Of a stretch of 64,000 nt of DNA, positions 8,786 to 18,459 are shown piece after piece. The position numbers and the translations under genes were made by a program. Where the stretch lies: contig PBLU01000026.1 of assembly GCA_002721875.1 (NCBI GenBank), positions 62,001-126,000 of the forward strand, written 5' to 3'. A model generated the notes under the pieces. That model searched no databases and was not told where the DNA came from. It saw only the letters and a list, made by a program, of their open reading frames with translations. Source of the stretch: Chloroflexota bacterium. GTDB lineage: Bacteria > Chloroflexota > Dehalococcoidia > UBA1151 > TMED-70. Position 1 is the stretch's first letter, and each line of letters starts with the position of its first letter.

Positions 8786-10246
8786 TTATTTTTTTTGTTC
8801 TAAATTTTTTGATATCAATTCCATTGAAATTTTAGGATCAGCTTGTCCCTTTGTTTCTTTCATTACTTGTCCTAGAATAAACTTTTTAGACTGTTCTTTA
8901 CCTGCTAAAAAGTCTTCTACAGCTTTCGGATTATTTTCAATTATATTATTAATTTTATCTTCTAGCTCATTTGAGTTAGATATTATTCCTAAATTTTGGC
9001 TAGAAATAATATCTTCAGCTTTTTTGCCAGTATTCCACATTTCTTCAAATACTGACTTAAGGATTTTATTATTTATAGTATTTTTATTATAAATATCAAT
9101 CAATTTTGATAAATCTTTGGGTTGGAATTTTATATTATTAAATGTTATATCTGTATCTAGATTTAATAACCTATTAAATTCTCCATTCATAATATTTGCA
9201 ATATATTTTATTGTTTCATTATTATAAAATTTCTTAGAAATGTTACTAATTGTTTCTTCAAAAAAATTAGAAAAATTTATTTCATCGCTAAGTAATTTTG
9301 CATCATAATCACTTAACTCAAATTCTTTAATATACTTTTCTTTCCTTTTTTCAGGAAGAATAGGTAATTTTTCTCTTATGTGATTAATCCAGTTATCCGA
9401 TAAACGTAGCGGCGGGATATCCGGCTCTGGGAAATATCTATAATCATTAGATTCTTCTTTTGTTCTTTGAGATATTGTGATAGATTTTTCTTCAATCCAA
9501 CCTCTTGTTTCTTGGATAATAGATTCTTTATTTTTTATACATTCTATTTGCCTATTTATTTCATAATTAATTGCTTCGGCAACTGCTGAAATTCTGTTCA
9601 TATTCTTGATTTCTACTTTTGTTCCGAGAATTTCAGAGCCTTTTTCTCTAATACTTATATTTGCATCACACCTAAATGATCCTTCTTCCATATTTGCAGA
9701 ACCTACCTCTATATATCTGATTATCTGCTGAAGTTTCTCAATGTATTCTATTACTTCTTTGGAAGAACTCAAATCAGGTTCAGTAACAATCTCCATCAAT
9801 GGTGTTCCAGATCTATTGATATCTAATAAACTATAGTTTTCATTTTTTGTGTTGATATGGGTCAATTTTGCAACATCTTCTTCCATGTGAACTCTATTAA
9901 TTCTAATTTTCTTATGATTTGAAAGTAATAGGCTACCTTCTGTACATATTGGTTGATCAAACTGAGAAATTTGATAACCTTTCATTAAATCTGGATAAAA
10001 ATATTGTTTTCTATCAAATTTGGTAAATTTTGAGATATCGCAATCTAGTGCTAGTCCAATTTTTACTGCACTTTCAATTGCTTTTTTATTGACAACCGGC
10101 AAAGCACCAGGTAATCCCATAGAAGTAGGGTCTACTAAAGTATTCGGTTCAGAATTTTGATACTGAGCACTTGACATGCTAAACATCTTAGAATTTGTAT
10201 TTAATTGAACGTGAGTTTCTAAGCCAATAACTGCTTCGTATTCCAT
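8786..10246 (-). CDS. gatB: Aspartyl/glutamyl-tRNA amidotransferase subunit B
   Basis: A 486-residue protein. The N-terminus YEAVIGLETHVQL, the FDRKQYFYPDLMKGYQISQ segment and the NMEEGSFRCDAN motif are diagnostic of GatB, followed by the C-terminal YqeY-like helical tail (about 330-486). GatB is the kinase/transamidation subunit that converts misacylated Glu-tRNAGln and Asp-tRNAAsn in complex with GatA and GatC. Neither gatA nor gatC is nearby, so the complex is encoded in pieces. The gene starts 108 bp from the divergent sufB. Confidence 0.96.
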   Translation of the reverse strand: MEYEAVIGLETHVQLNTNSKMFSMSSAQYQNSEPNTLVDPTSMGLPGALPVVNKKAIESAVKIGLALDCDISKFTKFDRKQYFYPDLMKGYQISQFDQPICTEGSLLLSNHKKIRINRVHMEEDVAKLTHINTKNENYSLLDINRSGTPLMEIVTEPDLSSSKEVIEYIEKLQQIIRYIEVGSANMEEGSFRCDANISIREKGSEILGTKVEIKNMNRISAVAEAINYEINRQIECIKNKESIIQETRGWIEEKSITISQRTKEESNDYRYFPEPDIPPLRLSDNWINHIREKLPILPEKRKEKYIKEFELSDYDAKLLSDEINFSNFFEETISNISKKFYNNETIKYIANIMNGEFNRLLNLDTDITFNNIKFQPKDLSKLIDIYNKNTINNKILKSVFEEMWNTGKKAEDIISSQNLGIISNSNELEDKINNIIENNPKAVEDFLAGKEQSKKFILGQVMKETKGQADPKISMELISKNLEQKK

Positions 10247-10296
10247 AATAAATTTTGAAAGATAATATTTAGTCTAAGAAATCATTTTATATTAGT

Positions 10297-10314
10297 TATT
10301 ATAAGATTATAATA
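10297..10314 (+). promoter_or_regulatory. Candidate suf promoter with an 8-bp inverted repeat covering the -10 box
   Basis: TATTATAA-GA-TTATAATA is a perfect palindrome with a 2-bp centre. It contains a consensus -10 hexamer TATAAT (10308-10313), about 40 bp before sufB. A -35 element is weak. A symmetric site over a -10 box would suit a repressor, but the region is so AT-rich that chance symmetry is possible. Confidence 0.3.
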
Positions 10315-10354
10315 GTAATAGGTAGATAAAAAAATATTTCAGGAGTAACTATTT

Positions 10355-11818
10355 ATGCCTACACCAGACAGTATATCAAGAGAAACAGATCTCTCAGGAA
10401 TGGAATACAAATGGGGATTTACAACTGATGTTGATACAGAACTCGCACCCAAAGGTATTAATGAATCCATAGTTGAGCTTATATCAACAAAAAAAGGAGA
10501 GCCACAATGGATGCTTGATTGGAGAATGAGAGCATACAAACATTGGGAAAAAATATATAAACAACAAAAAGAGCCAACTTGGGCTAAAGTAAATTATCCT
10601 CCAATAGATTATCAAGATATATACTATTATGCAGCTCCAAAATCTATGACTGAAACGCCCAAATCATTAGACGATGTAGATCCTGAAATGCTAGAAACTT
10701 TTGATAAATTAGGTATCCCTATTAATGAAAGAGAAAAACTTGCCGGTGTAGCAGTTGACGCAGTTTTTGATTCGGTTTCAGTTGCTAATACTTTAGATGA
10801 TCAACTGAAAGATATGGGAATAATTTTTTGTTCTTTCAATGATGCAGTAAAGAACCATCCTGATTTGGTGAAAAAGTATATAGGATCTGTTGTACCATAT
10901 TCTGATAATTTCTTTTCATCACTAAACTCAGCTGTATTTTCAGATGGATCATTTGCATATATTCCCCCTGGAGTAAGGTGTCCAGTAGAATTAATGACTT
11001 ACTTTAGAATTAATACTGAGGGATCTGGTCAGTTTGAAAGAACATTGATAATTGCTGATGAAAATGCTTATGTCTCATATCTTGAAGGTTGTACTGCTCC
11101 ATTTAGAAAAACTTCGCAACTACATGCTGCAGTTGTTGAATTAGTGGCTCTAGAAAATTCAGAAATTAAATATTCTACTGTTCAAAATTGGTTTCCCGGA
11201 ACTAAAGAAGGAGAAGGAGGAGTATATAATTTTGTAACAAAAAGGGGTAAAGCTAGTAAAAATTCAAAAATATCTTGGACTCAAGTAGAGACTGGATCTG
11301 CCATAACCTGGAAATATCCGTCTGTAATATTACAAGGTGATAATTCAACAGGAGAATTTTATTCAGTTGCTTTAGCAAATAATCACCAGCAAGCAGATAC
11401 AGGAACAAAGATGATTCATATTGGTAAAAATACTAAATCTACAGTAGTATCCAAAGGTATATCTGCAGGAAAAGGTCAAAATACTTATAGAGGGCAAATA
11501 AAAATAATGCCCTCAGCAGACGGAGCTATGAATCATACTCAATGTGATTCTCTCTTAATTGGTGATAAATGTGGAGCACATACTGTTCCATATATTGAAG
11601 TTAAGAATTCTTCTGCTAGATTAGAGCATGAAGCATCCACCTCAAAAGTATCAGAGGATCAATTGTTTTATTTGATGTCAAGAGGATTGTCTGAAGAAGA
11701 GGCTAATCATATGATTATCACAGGTTGGAGTAAAGATGTTATTAAGGAACTACCTTTTGAATTTTCGCTTGAAGCTTCTCAATTGCTTAAAGTTAGTCTT
11801 GAAGGCGCAGTGGGATAA
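10355..11818 (+). CDS. sufB: Fe-S cluster assembly scaffold SufB
   Basis: A 487-residue SufB. The N-terminal half has [11 protein letters not shown] and [13 protein letters not shown] motifs; the beta-helix core contains [35 protein letters not shown] and the C-terminal [19 protein letters not shown] motif conserved in SufB/SufD. SufB, with SufC and SufD, forms the SufBC2D complex on which Fe-S clusters are built in the cytoplasm. The SD CAGGAG lies nine bases before the ATG. It is first in a sufBCDU operon with a promoter region shared with divergent gatB. All expected motifs are present at full length. Confidence 0.96.
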   Translation: MPTPDSISRETDLSGMEYKWGFTTDVDTELAPKGINESIVELISTKKGEPQWMLDWRMRAYKHWEKIYKQQKEPTWAKVNYPPIDYQDIYYYAAPKSMTETPKSLDDVDPEMLETFDKLGIPINEREKLAGVAVDAVFDSVSVANTLDDQLKDMGIIFCSFNDAVKNHPDLVKKYIGSVVPYSDNFFSSLNSAVFSDGSFAYIPPGVRCPVELMTYFRINTEGSGQFERTLIIADENAYVSYLEGCTAPFRKTSQLHAAVVELVALENSEIKYSTVQNWFPGTKEGEGGVYNFVTKRGKASKNSKISWTQVETGSAITWKYPSVILQGDNSTGEFYSVALANNHQQADTGTKMIHIGKNTKSTVVSKGISAGKGQNTYRGQIKIMPSADGAMNHTQCDSLLIGDKCGAHTVPYIEVKNSSARLEHEASTSKVSEDQLFYLMSRGLSEEEANHMIITGWSKDVIKELPFEFSLEASQLLKVSLEGAVG

Positions 11819-11821
11819 AAA

Positions 11822-11835
11822 TTTGGCGAGCCAAA
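11822..11835 (+). repeat. Short perfect hairpin between sufB and sufC
   Basis: TTTGGC-GA-GCCAAA forms a 6-bp inverted repeat just after the sufB stop. No T-run follows, so it is not an intrinsic terminator. It may stabilise or define processing of the sufB message; that is inference. Confidence 0.3.
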
Positions 11836-11868
11836 AACTAAAAATACTTTTGAATTGGAGATAATAAT

Positions 11869-12627
11869 TTGTTAAAAATCAGTAACTTAAAAGCAAAAGT
11901 CATCGATAATGATGAGATGATATTGAATGGTATAAATCTTGAGGTTAACGAAGGTGAGATTCATGCCATAATGGGGCCTAATGGTTCTGGGAAAAGTACA
12001 TTAGCTAACGTATTAGCAGGAAGACCAGATTATGAAATAACTAATGGAGATATACATTTCAATACACAATTAATCAATGATTTACCTCCTGACGAGAGAT
12101 CTCACCTAGGAATGTTTCTAGCGTTCCAATATCCATCAGAAATTCCAGGAGTGAGGTCCTTCCAAATGCTGAAGTCATCTCTAGACGCAAAAAAAGATTA
12201 TCATAATGAAAAAAAATTATCAGTAAGGGAATTCTCTAAACTCTACGATCAAAAAGTTAAAGACTTGGGTATTGATGTTGATCTAACCAAAAGATCCTTA
12301 AACTTTGGTTTCTCAGGTGGAGAAAAGAAAAAAAATGAGATTCTCCAATTATCTGTTTTAGAACCTAGTCTGGCTATACTTGATGAAACTGACTCGGGAT
12401 TAGATGTTGATGCTTTGAGAGAAGTTTCTGAGGGGGTTAATGCTCTTAAGTCTTCTAACAGGTCTTTCATAATAGTAACTCACTATCAAAGAATATTAAA
12501 TTATATAGAACCTGATTTTGTTCATATTTTAGTTGATGGCTCTATAGTCAAGTCAGGAGACAAGAATTTAGCTTTAGATATTGAAAATAATGGATATGAA
12601 AAAATTATATCAGGGATAGAAAAATAA
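11869..12627 (+). CDS. sufC: Fe-S cluster assembly ATPase SufC
   Basis: A 252-residue ABC-type ATPase with Walker A GPNGSGKST (about 36-44), Q-loop LAFQYPSEIPGV, signature FGFSGGEKKKNE and Walker B LAILDETDSGLDVD, followed by the H-loop VTHYQRIL. SufC dimerises in SufBC2D and drives its conformational cycle. The start is a TTG with TTGGAG eight bases upstream; no ATG precedes the LKISNLKAKV strand. It follows sufB by 50 bp containing a small hairpin, and precedes sufD by two bases. Confidence 0.96.
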   Translation: MLKISNLKAKVIDNDEMILNGINLEVNEGEIHAIMGPNGSGKSTLANVLAGRPDYEITNGDIHFNTQLINDLPPDERSHLGMFLAFQYPSEIPGVRSFQMLKSSLDAKKDYHNEKKLSVREFSKLYDQKVKDLGIDVDLTKRSLNFGFSGGEKKKNEILQLSVLEPSLAILDETDSGLDVDALREVSEGVNALKSSNRSFIIVTHYQRILNYIEPDFVHILVDGSIVKSGDKNLALDIENNGYEKIISGIEK

Positions 12628-12629
12628 TA

Positions 12630-13937
12630 ATGACAACAAAAGATTTTATCAGAAGTGCAAATAATATATTTGAACAAAATGAAATATCAAATATGCAAAT
12701 AAATGAGCTCAAAAAAGATGGCTGGAAGAATTTTAGTGATTTTGGTATGCCTCCCAACAAACATACTGAAGAATTGTGGAAATATACAAATTTTTCAAAA
12801 CTTCAAAATCTTAACTTTTCTAAACCATCTAAATCAACTTTTGATTTATCAAATAATCTTCACGATTTGATGAATTTATCTTCAAATAATATATATATTG
12901 TTAATGGTTTCTATGATTCAGAAAAATCTAATTTTTCAAAAAATATTATTATTGAGAATGAGAAAAATATTAATGAATTAGATTATTTAGTTTCTCACAT
13001 GGGTACAATAGCAAAGAATGAAGAAAACGAAATGCTTGCCTTAAATTCCTCTCTTATGAGTGATCCTATATTTATTTCATTAAAAAATAATTCAACTGAA
13101 ATTAGTACAAATATTTTTATCATATCTACTGATGATAAAATTACCTTTTCTTCTACTCCAAGACTTTTTATTGAAGCATCAGAAAATTCAAATTATGTAA
13201 TAAATGAAATACATATAAATCTATCCTCTGAAAAAAATCAAACTTTAGAAATTCCAGTTTTAGAGTATTTGCTTCAAAAGAATTCTGAAATTAATCACAA
13301 AAGAATTCAATTATCTTCTGAAAGTTCATATTTTTTTAATTTCGATAGAGTACAGCAAAATGAAAACTCAAAATTTAATTCGGTTTCATTTTCAACTTCA
13401 GGTGAGTTATCAAGATTTGATATTCACACTGACTTAATTGGAGAAAATTCAGAGTGTTCATTCCATGGATTATATATAACTGATAAAAATCAGCATCAAG
13501 AAAATGAAATATCAACAACTCATTCAGTAGGTAGATGTTCAAGTGATCAAATGTTCAAAGGTATCTTAGCAGGAAAATCAAGAGCAGTTTTCAGTGGTAA
13601 GGTTCTAGTTAAGCAAGATGCCCAAAAAACTAAAGCTTTTCAAAAAGACTTAAACTTTCTATTATCTGAGGAGGCAGAAGTGGATACTAAGCCAAGCTTA
13701 GAAATTTACGCAGATGATGTTGAATGTAGTCATGGAGCTACGGCAGGTAATATGGATAAAAGTATGCTATTTTATCTAGAGAGTAGGGGTATCAATAAAG
13801 ATGAAGCAATGTCCATGCTAATTAAAGGGTTTGCTCAAGAAATTATTGATGAATTTGATGATATAAATATTATTAATGTCTTAGAAAGCATATTAGATAA
13901 TAAAATTAATATTCTAGATATTCAAGGAATTACGTAA
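12630..13937 (+). CDS. sufD: Fe-S cluster assembly protein SufD
   Basis: A 435-residue SufD paralogue of SufB. The N-terminal domain includes NKHTEELWKYTNF, matching the usual R-x-E-x-W-(K/R)-Y-T motif. The C-terminal beta-helix has FKGILAGKSRAVFSGKV and the DDVECSHGATAGNMDKSMLFYLESRGI motif that marks SufD. It contributes the SufB-SufD interface where the cluster is assembled. The middle is divergent and Asn/Ser-rich. It lies two bases after sufC and two before sufU. Confidence 0.93.
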   Translation: MTTKDFIRSANNIFEQNEISNMQINELKKDGWKNFSDFGMPPNKHTEELWKYTNFSKLQNLNFSKPSKSTFDLSNNLHDLMNLSSNNIYIVNGFYDSEKSNFSKNIIIENEKNINELDYLVSHMGTIAKNEENEMLALNSSLMSDPIFISLKNNSTEISTNIFIISTDDKITFSSTPRLFIEASENSNYVINEIHINLSSEKNQTLEIPVLEYLLQKNSEINHKRIQLSSESSYFFNFDRVQQNENSKFNSVSFSTSGELSRFDIHTDLIGENSECSFHGLYITDKNQHQENEISTTHSVGRCSSDQMFKGILAGKSRAVFSGKVLVKQDAQKTKAFQKDLNFLLSEEAEVDTKPSLEIYADDVECSHGATAGNMDKSMLFYLESRGINKDEAMSMLIKGFAQEIIDEFDDINIINVLESILDNKINILDIQGIT

Positions 13938-13939
13938 AA

Positions 13940-14377
13940 ATGGTCAATCATGATTTAAATGATATGTATGAAGAAATAGTTATGGATCACTATCATAATC
14001 CTAGAAACACAGATGCATTACCTGAACCAGATTTTGAAGTAGAAAAAAATAATCCATTTTGTGGAGATGAAATTAAAATTCAAATTTCTATAGATAAAGA
14101 TAATAAAACATCTGTTAGTGTCAGCGGAAGAGGATGTGCAATTTCCCAAGCATCAGGTTCATTACTGGCTGAACAAATTAATTCAATTCCATATTCTGAG
14201 CTTCAAGAAAATGTTGATTTATTTAGAAAGCTTATCAAGAGTGAAGTCTTATCAGAAGAAGAGTTAGATAGGTTAGGAGATATAGCTGCTTTGTCGGGAG
14301 TAAAGAAGTTTCCTGTTAGAATAAAATGCGCTATGCTTTCCTGGGTAGCATTAGAAGAAATTCTTAGAAAGAATTAA
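13940..14377 (+). CDS. sufU: SufU/IscU-like Fe-S scaffold or sulfur-transfer protein
   Basis: A 145-residue U-type protein. It has the three conserved cysteines in NPFCGDEI (with Asp), GRGCAISQAS and IKCAMLSW, and the NHDLNDMYEEIVMDHYHNPRN start characteristic of SufU. The longer spacing between the second and third cysteines (about 60 residues) is the SufU insertion, distinguishing it from IscU. SufU accepts persulfide sulfur from SufS. No sufS is present in this operon, so the desulfurase must be encoded elsewhere. Its last four bases overlap the convergent epimerase gene. Confidence 0.92.
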   Translation: MVNHDLNDMYEEIVMDHYHNPRNTDALPEPDFEVEKNNPFCGDEIKIQISIDKDNKTSVSVSGRGCAISQASGSLLAEQINSIPYSELQENVDLFRKLIKSEVLSEEELDRLGDIAALSGVKKFPVRIKCAMLSWVALEEILRKN

Positions 14378-15288
14378 GAATTTATAGTTTTTCTTAATCC
14401 TTCATCGATATTTGTGAACTTAAGATTTGGGATTAAATTTTTTATTTTAGAATTATCTAGATAAATATTGTTTATTTCACCTTTTACATTTGAAACATAT
14501 TTTGGATTTTTTTTATATTCTAATATCTCTTTTAATTTCATAAATATATCAATTATTTTAGTTTCTAGATTAGAAGAAATATTATATATTCCTTCATATT
14601 TTCTGGAGCAAATTTCGTAGATTATTTTTATAATATCATTTATGTAGATGTAATCTCTAGTTGATGAACCATTCCCATAAATTGAGATATCTTCATTTCT
14701 TTTCATTAAGTTTATATATTTAGGTATAACATTTAAGTTTTTTTGATTTGGACCATATATATTCGATGGTCTAATTATACAAAATTTATTTTCTTTATTT
14801 TTGAGATACTTAATAGTTAATTTTTCTGCTTCCATTTTTGAAATTCCATAGGGAGAAATTGGATTAAGCAAATGATTTTCGTCTACTGGTAAATAATTTG
14901 GGGTTCCATAGACTGCACCTCCTGATGAAATTAATAAAAAGAAACAATCTCTTAAGTTTTGGATTGATTTAATAATATTCTCAGTTCCATCTATATTGAT
15001 TAAGTTATTATTTTTGGGATTCTTTATTGAATCTAAAACGCTTGTTTGAGCTGCTGTATGAATTACTAAATCAGGTTTGAAATTTTCAATTATATGTGGA
15101 ATTTTTTTATCAATAATATCCAACTCAAGTAAATTTATTGATTTATAATCATTAATTTCATTAATTTTATGTACATTAGATGAAAGGTTATCAATAATCA
15201 TAATGTTATTGTCAGAATAAAATTTCTCAACTAACGAAAAACCTAAAAATCCTAAACCACCTGTAATGACTATATTTTTATTTTGCAA
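14374..15288 (-). CDS. NAD-dependent epimerase/dehydratase (extended SDR), UDP-glucose 4-epimerase-like
   Basis: A 304-residue extended short-chain dehydrogenase. The N-terminus VITGGLGFLGFSLVEKFY is the G-x-x-G-x-x-G NAD site; the catalytic YGISKMEAEK gives Y-x-x-x-K, with a preceding SSGGAVYG serine. RPSNIYGPNQ and GNGSSTRDYIYINDI are typical of the sugar-nucleotide epimerase group. It probably modifies a nucleotide-linked sugar for surface polysaccharide; the precise substrate is not readable. It lies nine bases after the minus-strand binding-protein-like gene and overlaps sufU tail to tail. Composition is very Asn/Ile/Lys-rich like the surroundings. Confidence 0.85.
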   Translation of the reverse strand: MQNKNIVITGGLGFLGFSLVEKFYSDNNIMIIDNLSSNVHKINEINDYKSINLLELDIIDKKIPHIIENFKPDLVIHTAAQTSVLDSIKNPKNNNLINIDGTENIIKSIQNLRDCFFLLISSGGAVYGTPNYLPVDENHLLNPISPYGISKMEAEKLTIKYLKNKENKFCIIRPSNIYGPNQKNLNVIPKYINLMKRNEDISIYGNGSSTRDYIYINDIIKIIYEICSRKYEGIYNISSNLETKIIDIFMKLKEILEYKKNPKYVSNVKGEINNIYLDNSKIKNLIPNLKFTNIDEGLRKTINS

Positions 15289-15297
15289 AATATGATC

Positions 15298-16179
15298 CTA
15301 AGCGTATTCAACAACATTATTAATATTATGATCTTCTGTAATTAAGTTTGAATAATGAAATACTTCTAATGCTTTTTCGTATTCTTTATTTGATACTTCT
15401 ATACTTGACTCCCAAGTTCTTAAGTTTTGATAATCATTTATTGCACCTGAAATAGCTTCTATAGAAAAATCAGGAAAATATCTTTTGACTGTTTTTGCAA
15501 CCTCATTTGGATTAGTTGAGTTGACCCATTTTTTTGAATTTTCAAATGCTTGAGAAAATTTTTTCCCGTCAGTACTATTAATCCATTTCTTTTCTGCACA
15601 TAAACTTGAAAAAGCAACAGGACCTATCAACTCTCCAATCGAAGCTACTATTTTACCTTGATTTTCTATAGATAGTTGATGGGGATAAGCTCCTTGTTCA
15701 TGAAAAAAACTATTATCACTTTTTATGTATTCACTTATCATTTCTGGGGTTGAAAGAACTGTATTGCTAAGAATTTTTATTTTATCTAAGTTAATATTTT
15801 TTTTAGCTAATGCAAATGATAGCATTGCTTGGGGTTGCCCACCTCTGACATAATAAAAATTATTCCTGTATAAATCGCTCCAATCAAAAACATTTTGATT
15901 TTTAGAAATTATAAAAAAACCATCCCTTGAGTTTATTAACGCGAAATGTTTTATTGATATATCTGTTTTATTTTCAAAATAATTCCAACTCGCTGATACT
16001 GCAGATTGAGCTACATCTATTTCATTTGATTTGATTTTATCGTATACATTAATATTTGGTTCAGGAATATGGTAAACTCCCTTTAGTCCTTGATCTTCTA
16101 AAAAACCTCCATCTACAACAGCTAAAAGTGGTGTATAAAAAACAGCATGTCTAGATGCAGTTATATTTATTGTTTTCAT
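15298..16179 (-). CDS. NMT1/THI5-like (SsuA-type) solute-binding fold protein without a signal peptide
   Basis: A 293-residue protein. The pattern ITASRHAVFYTPLLAVVDGGFLEDQGL, then a segment ending EIDVAQSAVSASW, resembles the NMT1/THI5 and SsuA/TauA periplasmic-binding superfamily, in which helix 1 and the IDVG-type loop contact the ligand. Unlike ABC substrate-binding proteins it begins directly at the first beta strand; no hydrophobic signal sequence or lipobox is visible and no permease or ATPase gene is adjacent. It may be a cytosolic enzyme like THI5 (pyrimidine precursor synthesis) or a binding protein used otherwise. Function is uncertain. It is the first gene of a two-gene minus-strand unit. 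Confidence 0.65.
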   Translation of the reverse strand: MKTINITASRHAVFYTPLLAVVDGGFLEDQGLKGVYHIPEPNINVYDKIKSNEIDVAQSAVSASWNYFENKTDISIKHFALINSRDGFFIISKNQNVFDWSDLYRNNFYYVRGGQPQAMLSFALAKKNINLDKIKILSNTVLSTPEMISEYIKSDNSFFHEQGAYPHQLSIENQGKIVASIGELIGPVAFSSLCAEKKWINSTDGKKFSQAFENSKKWVNSTNPNEVAKTVKRYFPDFSIEAISGAINDYQNLRTWESSIEVSNKEYEKALEVFHYSNLITEDHNINNVVEYA

Positions 16180-16277
16180 AATGATTCCTTTTTCTTATGA
16201 ATTTATAAAAATAAATGTATATTTTTGAGAACATTCTATAATAGAATTCAGTTTATAATTCATTCGAAAAGGCTAAT

Positions 16278-17051
16278 TTGTCACGATATTCAAGAAACAA
16301 AAGCAGTCTAAGACAAATAGAAGGAAGGCATGCTGTAATTGAAGCTTTATTATCTAATAAAAAAGTTTCATTTATTGATCTTTCTGACTCAAATGACCAG
16401 GGTAAACAAATAGAAAAGATTCTTTATTTAGCAAAAGAAAAGAATATAAAGATAAATTTCTTATCAAAAAAAACTCTTGAAAAAAAATCATCTACTAAAA
16501 AATCTCAAGGAGTTATTTTATATTTAGATGATAACTTTCAATCCTCAATAGAAGATATGATTTTTTTTGCTGACAAGAAAAATGAAGCACCATTAATTAT
16601 TTTTCTTGACAGAATTCAAGATCCTCATAATCTCGGAGCAATTGCAAGGACAGCGGAAGTTTTTGGAGCTCATGGTTTAGTAGTTCCTTCCAAAGAGTCA
16701 GCAAAGATATCTCCTGGCGCAATAAGGGCATCAGCAGGAGCTTTAGAACACGTTCAATTTACAATAGTTAATTCAATTCAGAATACTCTAAAATATCTAA
16801 AAAAAATGAATTTTCAGATATTTTCTTTAGATATGAAAGGAGAAAATATTTCAGAATTAAATGTTGATAGAAAACTACCAGTTGCTCTTGTAGTAGGTTC
16901 AGAGCATAAAGGTGTATCTAGAGAAATTCTAAGTATTTCAGATAAAGTCTTGTCTATTCCAATGAAAGGAGAAATATCTTCCCTGAATGTTTCTGTAGCA
17001 ACTGGAATAACATTATATTCTTTATTTTCAAAGAAAGATTTCAATGGATAA
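16278..17051 (+). CDS. rlmB: 23S rRNA 2'-O-ribose methyltransferase RlmB/TrmH family
   Basis: A 257-residue SpoU/TrmH methyltransferase with the N-terminal substrate-binding domain (IEGRHAVIEALLSN, residues 13-26) and the C-terminal SPOUT knot. The three SPOUT motifs are LDRIQDPHNLGAIARTAEVFG, VVGSEHKGVSREI and IPMKGEISSLNVSVATGI. By homology it methylates a guanosine in 23S rRNA (G2251 in E. coli). The start is TTG at 16278 with AAAAGG five bases upstream. In many bacteria rlmB follows cysS; here cysS is about 8 kb away. The 3' end overlaps the MFS gene by eight bases. Confidence 0.93.
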   Translation: MSRYSRNKSSLRQIEGRHAVIEALLSNKKVSFIDLSDSNDQGKQIEKILYLAKEKNIKINFLSKKTLEKKSSTKKSQGVILYLDDNFQSSIEDMIFFADKKNEAPLIIFLDRIQDPHNLGAIARTAEVFGAHGLVVPSKESAKISPGAIRASAGALEHVQFTIVNSIQNTLKYLKKMNFQIFSLDMKGENISELNVDRKLPVALVVGSEHKGVSREILSISDKVLSIPMKGEISSLNVSVATGITLYSLFSKKDFNG

Positions 17052-18447
17052 AAAATTATTTCTTCTTATTTTTCCTGTAGTTTTTACAGCTAATATTTTT
17101 CTATTAGATTTTAATACTACAATAATAGCAATCCCTTCAATTACAGACGAATTTGATCTATCTCTCAAAGTTGCTTCTTGGATAATACTTTCTGCCTCAA
17201 TAGTCTCGACTGCTTTATTGATGCCGATAGGAAGATTTGCTGACTTCATTAGTAGGAAATTATTTTATATATTTGCTTTGATTATTTCTCTATTTGGTAT
17301 ATTTGCAGCTAGCTTTGCATCTGATATTTATATCCTGATTTTATGTAAAAGTATCTCAGCTATAGGTACTACCGGTACATCTATTATGATGTTTGTGATT
17401 GTGACAGAAAATTTCCCAAAAAAATATCAAGGATTGGGATTGAGTTTTATTACTACCTCAGTTGCTTTAGGAATGATGATAACTCCATTTATTGCAGGAA
17501 TTCTGTTAGATAATTACGGTTGGAGATTCGCTTTTAGACTGATTGGATTTATAGGTATTTTTACTGTATTCATGGCATTGCTTTTTGTTCCAAAAATGAA
17601 AAATCCTAAAGTAGATATCAAATCATTAGACATGTTAGGGATGATATTTTTTATGATGATAATGACATTGTTTGTTTTTATAATAAATGATCCTTTATCT
17701 TTTGGTTTTTTTTCACTATTTCATATTATTGAAATAATTACTTTTTCAAGTTTGATTTTATTATTTTATAGATATGAAAATAGTCATTCTAACCCCATAT
17801 TAGATTTTAGTAATTATAAAAAACCAGCTTATTTTTGGGGTTCCATATCAAGAATGTTTGGTTTTATTGGATTTTCTATATTGATGTTCCTAAATCCTAT
17901 CTTTTTACAAAAAGTGATTGGCCTAAGTGAAACTTCTGTTGGTACAACTTTATTATATTCTGGAACAGGAACAGTTATTGCATCAGCTATATCGGGAAGA
18001 TTATCAGATAAATTTGGGCATAAAATTTTTACAATATCAGGAATGATTTTTTCAGCTTTTGCAAACTTATCCTTATCATTTATTGTTAATGATTTTAGCT
18101 TAATTATATTTACAATATTAATGGTAATTAATGGTATTGGTATAGGTATGTGGATGGCTCCAAATATGAGTGCTGTGCTAAGTTGTGTTAGAGAAGATCA
18201 ATATGGCTCAGTTAGCGCTTACCTAAATCTTATTAGAAATATCGGAACTACATTTGGTCAAAGTTTAGCTGCTTCAATTATAATTATTTTTTTAGCTTCT
18301 AGTTCATTATCAATCCAACTTAGTGATATAAATCCAGAATCTTCTGATGAAATATTAAGTTTATTTAGAAATGGTTGGACAACAACTTTAATTATTTCTA
18401 GTATCATAGTTTTTATATCTGCTTTTGCTTCATATAAAACAAAATGA
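17044..18447 (+). CDS. MFS transporter, DHA2-like drug/metabolite exporter
   Basis: A 467-residue integral membrane protein with about 14 hydrophobic segments, the length of DHA2-family proton antiporters. After the first helix comes LDFNTTIIAIPSI, the D1-like motif of this family (usually LD-x-T-V-V-N-V-A-L-P-x-I), followed by motif A-like GRFADFISRK. Another signature is GMMITPFIAGILLDNYGWRFAFR (motif C and following loop). It begins inside rlmB and is followed 12 bases later by the SDR gene, so it may export or import compounds handled by the downstream catabolic genes. Substrate unknown. Confidence 0.85.
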   Translation: MDKKLFLLIFPVVFTANIFLLDFNTTIIAIPSITDEFDLSLKVASWIILSASIVSTALLMPIGRFADFISRKLFYIFALIISLFGIFAASFASDIYILILCKSISAIGTTGTSIMMFVIVTENFPKKYQGLGLSFITTSVALGMMITPFIAGILLDNYGWRFAFRLIGFIGIFTVFMALLFVPKMKNPKVDIKSLDMLGMIFFMMIMTLFVFIINDPLSFGFFSLFHIIEIITFSSLILLFYRYENSHSNPILDFSNYKKPAYFWGSISRMFGFIGFSILMFLNPIFLQKVIGLSETSVGTTLLYSGTGTVIASAISGRLSDKFGHKIFTISGMIFSAFANLSLSFIVNDFSLIIFTILMVINGIGIGMWMAPNMSAVLSCVREDQYGSVSAYLNLIRNIGTTFGQSLAASIIIIFLASSSLSIQLSDINPESSDEILSLFRNGWTTTLIISSIIVFISAFASYKTK

Positions 18448-18459
18448 AAAGGATTAAAT

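Noticed and set aside
16225..16260. ATTCTA-TAA-TAGAAT palindrome and two TATAAT boxes before rlmB
   Set aside because: The region is so AT-rich that such symmetry is expected by chance and no -35 fits.
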